DNA of 64,000 nucleotides from Flintibacter faecis (GTDB lineage Bacteria; Bacillota; Clostridia; Oscillospirales; Oscillospiraceae), in assembly GCF_014287875.1 (NCBI RefSeq), contig NZ_JACOPN010000001.1, forward strand, positions 496,001-560,000. Direction: 5' to 3'. Both the position numbers and the translations under genes were made by a program. Below, piece after piece: positions 58,204-64,000 of the stretch. The notes below the pieces were generated by a model. It was given only the letters and a program-made list of their open reading frames with translations. It did not search any database and had not been told where the DNA came from. Position 1 is the stretch's first letter. Every line of letters begins with the position of its first letter.

Positions 58204-59493
58204 TTACGCCAATTCCCCCCGGAGGGTTCCGTGCTCCGCCGACAAAATATGCACATCCCGCAGGCAGTTGTGGAGATTTTCTGCGCTCTCCACACAGACG
58301 GGGACATACCGGGTGGTATAGCCGTGCCACGCCCCGTCCCGCTGCTCCTCGAACAGGACGGAGACCGTCTCCCCCGGCCACCGGCTGAGATAGCGCTGCT
58401 CCATCGCCTCCGCCACGGCGGCGGCCCGGTGGGCCCGCTCCTCCTTCACCTGGTTTAAAATCTGGTCGGGGCGCTGGGCCGCCGGGGTGCCCGGGCGTTT
58501 GGAATAGGGGAAGATGTGCATGGAGGAGAAGGCGCACTTCTGGATAAAGTCCAGGGTCTGGACAAACTCCTCCTCCGTCTCCCCGGGGAAGCCCACGATC
58601 AGGTCGGTGGTGATGGCGGGACAGTGAAAATACTGGTTCAAAAGCCGGACGCTCTCATAATACCGGGCGGTGTCATATTTCCGGTTCATCCGCTGCAGCA
58701 CCGTGTCGCAGCCGCTCTGCATGGACAGGTGGAAGTGGGGGCACAGGTTATTAAGCTCCACGGCCCGGCGGCAGAACTCGTGGGTGATGGTCCGGGGCTC
58801 TAAGGACCCCAGGCGGATGCGGCAGTCCGGGGCGGCCTGGCACACGGCCTCGATGAGGTCGATGAGGGAGGAGCCGTCCTTCCACTCCCGGCCCCAGGAG
58901 GAGATCTCAATGCCGGTGAGCACCAGCTCCCGATAGCCCTGGGCCGCCAGCTGGGCGGCCTGGACCTTGGCCTCTTCCAGAGGGAGGGAGCGGATGGGCC
59001 CCCGGGCATAGGGGATGATGCAATAGGTGCAGAAGTTCACGCAGCCGTCCTCCACCTTGAGCATGGCACGGGTGCGGCCCTCCAGCCCCCCGGCGGGCAG
59101 GACCTCGAACAGACGGCGGCCCATGGCGTTATCCAGGGCGGTGATGGGCTGGCGCTCCCGCCAGGTCTGTTCCAGCAGGTCGGCAAACCCCGTCCGGTCC
59201 CCGGTGCCCGCCACCAGGTCGATGGACAGGTCTGCCATATCCTCCGGGTGGGTCTGGGCGTAGCAGCCGCACACGGCCAGAATGGCATCCGGGGCGGCCT
59301 TGCGGGCCCGGCGGATCATCTGGCGGGACTTTTTGTCGCTCACCGCCGTGACGGAGCAGGTGTTGATGACGTAGGCGTCCGCCTCCCCCTCGAAGGGCAC
59401 CAATTCGTGCCCCCGGGCGGTCATCATCTGCTCCATGGCCTGGGTCTCATACTGGTTCACTTTGCAGCCCAGGGTGTAAAAGGCAATTTTCAT
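58204..59493 (-). CDS. mtaB: tRNA t6A37 methylthiotransferase
   Basis: 429 residues of radical-SAM methylthiotransferase. N-terminal cluster cysteines are C10, C46 and C75 (LGCKVNQYET, NTCSVT, AVCGCY); the radical-SAM triad is CVNFCTYC (C151, C155, C158); a C-terminal TRAM region ends the protein. The KVNQYE and SDKKSRQMIRRA pattern marks the MtaB subgroup. It makes ms2t6A37 in tRNAs reading ANN codons. It shares its first base with the AAA gene stop. Confidence 0.93.
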   Translation of the reverse strand: MKIAFYTLGCKVNQYETQAMEQMMTARGHELVPFEGEADAYVINTCSVTAVSDKKSRQMIRRARKAAPDAILAVCGCYAQTHPEDMADLSIDLVAGTGDRTGFADLLEQTWRERQPITALDNAMGRRLFEVLPAGGLEGRTRAMLKVEDGCVNFCTYCIIPYARGPIRSLPLEEAKVQAAQLAAQGYRELVLTGIEISSWGREWKDGSSLIDLIEAVCQAAPDCRIRLGSLEPRTITHEFCRRAVELNNLCPHFHLSMQSGCDTVLQRMNRKYDTARYYESVRLLNQYFHCPAITTDLIVGFPGETEEEFVQTLDFIQKCAFSSMHIFPYSKRPGTPAAQRPDQILNQVKEERAHRAAAVAEAMEQRYLSRWPGETVSVLFEEQRDGAWHGYTTRYVPVCVESAENLHNCLRDVHILSAEHGTLRGELA

Positions 59494-60944
59494 CAGGGTT
59501 CCTCCGGTTCGTCGATGTCCTGGGGCAGCAGCTCCATCAGCTGCTCCCGGGTGGGAGATTCCAGCAGGGCCACCCGGTCAGACTGGCGGGTGACCGCCTT
59601 TTCAAACAGGTTGCGCACGTCCCGGGCGTTGCCGAAATTCTCGTCCCGGTCCTCATACAGCTGGTCCAGCAGCTTCCGGGCCGCCCCCTCTCCCTCAGCG
59701 GATAGGGTATAGCCGCCCCGGGTACACATGGACCGGAAAATCTCCAGCAGCTGGGGGGCGGTGTAGTCCTCAAAATAGAAGTATTTGTTGAAGCGGGACT
59801 CCAATCCCGGGTTGGCGTGGATAAATTTCTCCATCAGATCGGTATAGCCCGCCACGATGACGATAAGGTCGTCCCGGTGGTCCTCCATATTTTTCAGCAG
59901 GACCTCGATGGCCTCCCGGCCGAAGTCGTTGGCGCTGTCCTGGTTGACCAGGGCATAGGCCTCGTCGATGAACAGCACGCCGCCCAGGGCCTTTTGCACC
60001 GCCTCCTGGGTCTTCAGGGCCGTCTGGCCCACATAGCCGGCCACCAGGCCGGAGCGGTCCACCTCCACCAGCTGCCCCTTGCTGAGCACCCCCACCGCCC
60101 GATAGATCTGGGCCAGCAGCCGGGCCACGGTGGTCTTGCCCGTGCCCGGGTTGCCCAGAAAGACCAGGTGCAGGGACATGGGGGGCACGGGCAGGTCGGC
60201 CTGCTGGCGCAGCTTTCGCACCTTCACCAGGTTGATCAGGCTCTTCACGTCCTTCTTCACCTGGTCCAGGCCGCACAGGCCGTCCAGCTGGGAGAGCAGC
60301 TCGTCCAGGGAGGGCAGGGGCTCCTCCTCGGGCTGTTTCTGAGTTTGCGTCTGGTCCTGGGTCGGTTCCCGGGTCTGCTTTTGGGGAGCGGCCGGGGCCT
60401 GGGGGGCGGACTTGCCGGAGGTGCGGCGGGAGACATAGTCCCCGGCGTTCACCCCGGGGCTGTCGGGCCGGATGCCGTCCAGGCAGCACTGCTCCAGCAG
60501 AGCGTCGCTGCAGGCGTTTACATAGCCCGCCTCCTCCTCGCTCACCCCGCCGTCGGCGGAGGCAAACAGCAGCAGGAGCAGGGTGAGCTGGTCGGCAAAG
60601 CGTCGGGACAGGCTGGTGGCGTGCTGCCGGTCATAGGACCGCAGGTCGGCAAAGAAGGCGGGGGGACAGAAGTCCCCGGCCCGGGCCACGCCGGTGGCCA
60701 CCTCCCAATAGAGGGCGGCGGGGGCGGAATCGGCCCGGGACCAGACGGCGTTATAAATGTCCACCTGGTGCTGCTCCACGCTCTCCCCCCCGGCCTTCCA
60801 CAAGGCCAGAAGATACTGACGGAAATAGCCGTCCACCTGATGGGCAAAGGCCACCCGCAGAGCGGGCTCTGGAAGCAGCGCCCCATAGGCGGCCACCGTC
60901 TGCGCATATTGCTGATGAAGCTCCTCCGGGGTAAGCGTCTGCAC
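59493..60944 (-). CDS. AAA+ ATPase, CbbX/SpoVK-like
   Basis: 483 residues. N-terminal ~180 residues are helical (with TerB-like 'LLLLLFASADGGVSEEEAGYVNACSDALL' in part: FASADGGVSEEEAGYV), then a Gln/Pro/Glu linker (185-210). The AAA+ domain has GNPGTGKTT (Walker A 264-271), SGLVAGYVGQTALKT, VLFIDEAYAL (Walker B) and NPGLESRFNKYFYFEDY. CbbX-type proteins remodel partner complexes; SpoVK relates to sporulation. Its partner here is unknown. It overlaps mtaB by one base and is probably cotranscribed. Confidence 0.87.
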   Translation of the reverse strand: MQTLTPEELHQQYAQTVAAYGALLPEPALRVAFAHQVDGYFRQYLLALWKAGGESVEQHQVDIYNAVWSRADSAPAALYWEVATGVARAGDFCPPAFFADLRSYDRQHATSLSRRFADQLTLLLLLFASADGGVSEEEAGYVNACSDALLEQCCLDGIRPDSPGVNAGDYVSRRTSGKSAPQAPAAPQKQTREPTQDQTQTQKQPEEEPLPSLDELLSQLDGLCGLDQVKKDVKSLINLVKVRKLRQQADLPVPPMSLHLVFLGNPGTGKTTVARLLAQIYRAVGVLSKGQLVEVDRSGLVAGYVGQTALKTQEAVQKALGGVLFIDEAYALVNQDSANDFGREAIEVLLKNMEDHRDDLIVIVAGYTDLMEKFIHANPGLESRFNKYFYFEDYTAPQLLEIFRSMCTRGGYTLSAEGEGAARKLLDQLYEDRDENFGNARDVRNLFEKAVTRQSDRVALLESPTREQLMELLPQDIDEPEEP

Positions 60945-61074
60945 GGCACCCCACTCCTCTCTTGTGGCAACATTATTGTACCATTATAAAGGGAAAGACG
61001 GGCAGGGTCAAGGACAACGCCGGGGACGGGGTGACATAAAATGTGAATATTCTGTTATATCTCCGGGGAATTCG

Positions 61075-61103
61075 TTGACGGGGATGTAAAATCCTTGTAC
61101 AAT
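61075..61103 (+). promoter_or_regulatory. promoter of the zinc-ribbon/SH3 protein gene
   Basis: TTGACG (61075-61080), 17 bp, TACAAT (61098-61103), about 50 bases before the ATG. Confidence 0.65.
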
Positions 61104-61153
61104 AAAGCTGTATGGTCTGAAAGACTGAATTACTAAACGGAGGAATCAAAACC

Positions 61154-62185
61154 ATGGCAGAGAAAAAAGCCCCCTCCAGACGACTGGCTAAGCCGGACGG
61201 CGCGGCGGAGAAGGCCCCGTCCCGGAGTAATCATATGCAGAACACCCAGGCCCCCCGCAAGCGGCAGCCCCTCATCCGCAACGACGTGATCCGCTGCGAA
61301 AAGTGCGGCGAGGACTATTCCGTCACCTATAAGCGCTGCCCCTTCTGCGACGAGCGCCCCGGCCGCCCCGGCGTGGGGCACAGTGGCCGCCACCCGGTAC
61401 AGCTGGTGGGCCTGGTCATCTCCCTGGCCATCATCGCCGCGGCGGTGTTCATCGTCTTTACTTACGTCAGCCCCCTGATTTTCCACAACCAGGGCGGCAC
61501 CGACCCCGGCGGGATCAGCTCCAGCCAGGGAGACACCTCCCTCACTCCCATCGACGGCAGTTCCTCCTCCGCCCAGGAGGAGCCCACCGTGCCGGTGAAC
61601 TCCATCACCCTGAGCCGGACGGAGTTCACCCTCCAGGCCAACGAGCCCTATCCCATCACCGCCACCACCGACCCAGCCGACGTGGCCGTGAAGTGGAGCA
61701 GCAGTGACACCTCTGTGGCCATCGTGGACGAGGAGGGCACCGTGACCAACGTGAACAGCGGCGACAGCCTGCTGAAGGTCACCATCACCGCCGCCGCCGG
61801 GGACAAGACGGCGGAGTGTATCGTCTACTGCCGGGGCGGCTCCACCCCCGCCCCCGGGACGGTCACCACCCCCGGCGACAACAGCTCCACCGGCGACAAC
61901 AGCTCCACCGGCGGCAGCACCACCACTACCCCCGGAACCACCACTCCCAGCGTCACCGTCCCCAGCTCCACCGGCACCCTGACGGCCAATAAAGAGGCCA
62001 TCATCGTCAACGCCGGCGACGGACTGAATATCCGCTCCGGCCCCGGCTCCCAGTATGATGTGGTGGCCAGCGCGGAGAACGGCTCCACCGTGGTCATCCT
62101 GGAGCAGTCCGGCGACTGGACCAAGGTCAACTACGGCAACGGCAAGACCGGTTATGTGGCCAGCGCCTATCTGCAGATGAAGTAA
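61154..62185 (+). CDS. membrane protein with zinc ribbon, Big2 and SH3b domains
   Basis: 343 residues. A cytoplasmic N-terminus carries a zinc ribbon (CEKCGEDYSVTYKRCPFC, about 49-66). One membrane helix is at about 84-107 (LVISLAIIAAAVFIVFTY). Outside, a Ser-rich linker leads to a bacterial Ig-like Big2 domain (about 150-222, NSITLSRTEFTL...), a Thr/Ser/Gly/Pro linker and a C-terminal SH3b (about 285-343, DGLNIRSGPGSQYDVVAS). SH3b often binds cell wall. The role may be sensing or binding peptidoglycan; no enzyme domain is present. GGAGG precedes the ATG. Confidence 0.82.
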   Translation: MAEKKAPSRRLAKPDGAAEKAPSRSNHMQNTQAPRKRQPLIRNDVIRCEKCGEDYSVTYKRCPFCDERPGRPGVGHSGRHPVQLVGLVISLAIIAAAVFIVFTYVSPLIFHNQGGTDPGGISSSQGDTSLTPIDGSSSSAQEEPTVPVNSITLSRTEFTLQANEPYPITATTDPADVAVKWSSSDTSVAIVDEEGTVTNVNSGDSLLKVTITAAAGDKTAECIVYCRGGSTPAPGTVTTPGDNSSTGDNSSTGGSTTTTPGTTTPSVTVPSSTGTLTANKEAIIVNAGDGLNIRSGPGSQYDVVASAENGSTVVILEQSGDWTKVNYGNGKTGYVASAYLQMK

Positions 62186-62198
62186 CCCAAAGCAAAAT

Positions 62199-62237
62199 TC
62201 CCCGGACCTGCGTTCACAGGTCCGGGGAATTTTTATG
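62199..62237. terminator. bidirectional terminator
   Basis: Stem AAATTCCCCGGACCTG/CAGGTCCGGGGAATTT around CGTTCA, with T-run. It serves the convergent SH3 and LCP genes. Confidence 0.85.
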
Positions 62238-62249
62238 ACAGGGATGCGC

Positions 62250-63563
62250 TCAGCTGCCCTGAAGCAGGTTCATGTCCTCCAGGGTCAGTTCTCGGGTATA
62301 GGGATTGACCAAACGGTTCACCGCCTCCAGGGTGGAGGTGGGGTCCAGGGCATAGCAATAGGAGAAGCCCCGGTAGTGGGCCTCGCCGTTGCCCTGAAGG
62401 GTGCAGGTCTCCACGTCAGAGGACGGGTCGATGTGAATGGCCTGAGAGGCGAAATAGAGCATCTCCGTCGTGGACAAGTCGGTGTCCACATATTTGTTGA
62501 AGATATCCACAAAACCGTTGAGCTTGGTCAGGCTGTTCCAGGCCAGAGCTTTTTTCGCCAGAGCCACCAGAATGTCCTGCTGGGCCTGGGTGCGGCCCAC
62601 GTCGGTATAGCCGGAGCCGTCGTTGTTCTTGCGGAACCGGGCCACCTCCATGGCCTGCTGGCCATTCAAGTGCTGCATGCCCTTTTTAAAGTGGATGGAC
62701 AGGTTCTGATAGGGGTCGTCATAGCTCATGTTGCAGGGGACATCAAAGTCCACCCCGCCCATATAGTCCACCAGGGCGATAAAGCCCTTTAAATTCACCT
62801 TGATGTAGTGGTCCACGGGGACGCCCAGAATTTCAGAAATTTCTTTCATCCGCCGTTCCACCCCGCCGGCACCGTAGACCAGCTTGGGGTTTTTCCCGGA
62901 ACCCCGGTTCACAATGGTGTCCCGGGGAACGGAGACCACGCCCACCTTTTGGTTGGGCACGTCATAGCTGAACACCATCATGGTGTCCGTGCGGAAGCCG
63001 TCCCGGTCGGTGCCCGCCAGCAGGATGTTGTATACCCCCTCCCGGCGGACCAGGGCGCTGGGGTCTGCTGGGACAGAGACATCGGAACCGGAGGAGGTGT
63101 CTGCGCTGACATCCGGCACTGCTGTGCTCTGGTCGGGGGCGGGCGGCACCTCCGGGGGCCGGATGGCGAATTTGGCCGTTCCATAGCCCACCACGATTAT
63201 GGCCGACAGGACAACGATCAGCCGATAGAGCCAGCTGCACAGCCGCCCCAGCGGGGAGCGGTGGCGCTTGACCGAGTGCTTTTTATGGGCGGGGGCATGC
63301 CCGGAACCGTGCCCGGAGTGCCCGGATTTTTTCCGGGGGGGCGGGTCATAGTCGTAGTCGTAGTCGTCGTCATCATAGCCGCCGTAACCGCCCCGGTCGT
63401 AGTCATCATAATACGGATCGTCGTAAAACTCATCGTCGTAGTCAACATGATCCCGGCGGGGGCGGCCCTGGGGCTTTCTGGCCGGAGGGGCCTGGCGCTT
63501 GCCGCCCCTGTGGACGCTGATATATCTCTCTTCCAGGTCGTTCCCCTCCCCGTTGGTTTCCAT
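62250..63563 (-). CDS. LytR-CpsA-Psr (LCP) family wall-polymer ligase
   Basis: 437 residues. A ~100-residue cytoplasmic N-terminus is unusually rich in Asp and Tyr (VDYDDEFYDDPYYDDYDRGG), then His/Lys. A membrane helix (about 112-135, LYRLIVVLSAIIVVGYGTAK) is followed by the LCP domain: YNILLAGTDRDGFRTDTMMV, VGVVSVPRDTIV, and GQQAMEVARFRKNNDGSGYT with catalytic-type Arg and Asp residues. LCP enzymes attach teichoic acid or other polymers to peptidoglycan. The Tyr-rich tail may be a target for phosphorylation or a localisation signal; that is inferred. Confidence 0.9.
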   Translation of the reverse strand: METNGEGNDLEERYISVHRGGKRQAPPARKPQGRPRRDHVDYDDEFYDDPYYDDYDRGGYGGYDDDDYDYDYDPPPRKKSGHSGHGSGHAPAHKKHSVKRHRSPLGRLCSWLYRLIVVLSAIIVVGYGTAKFAIRPPEVPPAPDQSTAVPDVSADTSSGSDVSVPADPSALVRREGVYNILLAGTDRDGFRTDTMMVFSYDVPNQKVGVVSVPRDTIVNRGSGKNPKLVYGAGGVERRMKEISEILGVPVDHYIKVNLKGFIALVDYMGGVDFDVPCNMSYDDPYQNLSIHFKKGMQHLNGQQAMEVARFRKNNDGSGYTDVGRTQAQQDILVALAKKALAWNSLTKLNGFVDIFNKYVDTDLSTTEMLYFASQAIHIDPSSDVETCTLQGNGEAHYRGFSYCYALDPTSTLEAVNRLVNPYTRELTLEDMNLLQGS

Positions 63564-63674
63564 AAATACGAAACTGCTTTCCCAGTATAGCGTTTTCCGC
63601 CCGCCCCGGCAAGGGGGGCGGGCGGAATTTTATAAAAATTTTAAAAGTTTTGTCGAAAGGGGAAGAACGGGCCC

Positions 63675-64000
63675 TTAAAAGACCAGGGCGTGGGTGATCT
63701 GGGACAGGCTGTGCACCCCGCACATGGCCATAGCGTCGGTCAGCTCGGCCTTCAGCTTTTCGGTGAGCAGCCGCACCCCCTCTGCCCCGCCGCCGTACAC
63801 GGCGGTGACATAGGGCCGGGCCAGAATGCAGGCGTCCGCCCCCAGGGCCAGGGCCCGCAGCACGTCCAGACCGGAGCGGATGCCCCCGTCCACCAGGATG
63901 GTCATCTTGCCCTTCACCGCGTGGGCGATGGCGGGCAGCACCTGGGCCGTGGCGGGCACGCCGTCCTGCACCCGGCCCCCGTGGTTGGACACCACGATGC
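63675..64000 (-). CDS. FMN-dependent alpha-hydroxy-acid dehydrogenase family protein (partial)
   Basis: About 108 C-terminal residues are in the window; the rest lies beyond the right edge. The signatures are VSNHGGR (substrate Arg and catalytic His of the family), ILVDGGIRSGLDVLRALALGADACILARP (given in part: VDGGIRSGLDVLRALALG) and the final helix. It resembles lactate oxidase / glycolate oxidase-type flavoproteins. Substrate cannot be decided. Confidence 0.82.
   Translation of the reverse strand, partial: IVVSNHGGRVQDGVPATAQVLPAIAHAVKGKMTILVDGGIRSGLDVLRALALGADACILARPYVTAVYGGGAEGVRLLTEKLKAELTDAMAMCGVHSLSQITHALVF

Overview
The window looks like chromosome of a GC-rich, Gram-positive anaerobe of the Clostridia, most likely family Oscillospiraceae (Flavonifractor / Lawsonibacter / Intestinimonas type). 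The reasons are two S-layer-homology (SLH) surface proteins, an LCP cell-wall ligase, a glgB-C-D-A-P glycogen cluster with a GlgC/GlgD pair, a transketolase split into two genes, a PBSX-type phage element, and dense short palindromic intergenic repeats. The genus is an inference; there is no rRNA marker here.

Layout. (1) 1-1440 and 4680-5960: six copies, one cut by the window edge, of a candidate type I toxin-antitoxin unit. Each intact copy has a near-consensus promoter, a structured leader, a 29-31 aa holin-like membrane peptide, a terminator hairpin and a convergent promoter for a roughly 90-nt antisense RNA. Between the two groups lies a large SLH protein gene (1461-4115, minus). (2) 6223-19205, minus: a compact phage-like particle operon with small and large terminase, portal, protease/scaffold, decoration, major capsid, connectors, contractile sheath and tube, a chaperone with an apparent programmed -1 frameshift, and a baseplate set ending in an XkdU-like gene. 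All frames are open, but there is no ordinary tape measure, tail fibre, lysis gene, repressor or integrase. (3) 19427-31630, plus: dacF, then glgB, glgC, glgD, glgA, glgP and a two-gene transketolase. Together these cover glycogen synthesis, glycogen breakdown and the pentose-phosphate link. (4) 31697-35691: a LysR regulator divergent from an M20 amidohydrolase and a YfcC-type carrier. (5) 35934-38376: a DUF6110-like protein plus a P1B-type ATPase without the usual CPx motif. (6) 38470-48600: an XRE regulator, a Cof-type HAD phosphatase, a binding-protein/histidine-kinase/AraC-response-regulator operon, and a divergent ABC importer (lipoprotein, fused double permease, ATPase with a large insertion).

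(7) 48792-52579: asnS and a second SLH protein. (8) 52963-55517: a decayed integrative element bounded by a 45-bp direct repeat of the initiator tRNA 3' end, holding a lipoprotein gene and a truncated tyrosine recombinase. tRNA-fMet and tRNA-Leu follow. (9) 55886-64000: a putative 40-aa protein, prfB, a CofE-like protein, mtaB, a CbbX-like AAA ATPase, a zinc-ribbon/Big2/SH3b membrane protein, an LCP protein and the end of an FMN-dependent alpha-hydroxy-acid dehydrogenase family gene.

The two parts most worth following up are the toxin/antisense array and the streamlined phage-like particle operon next to it. All assignments come from reading translated sequence and motifs; no database search was run.
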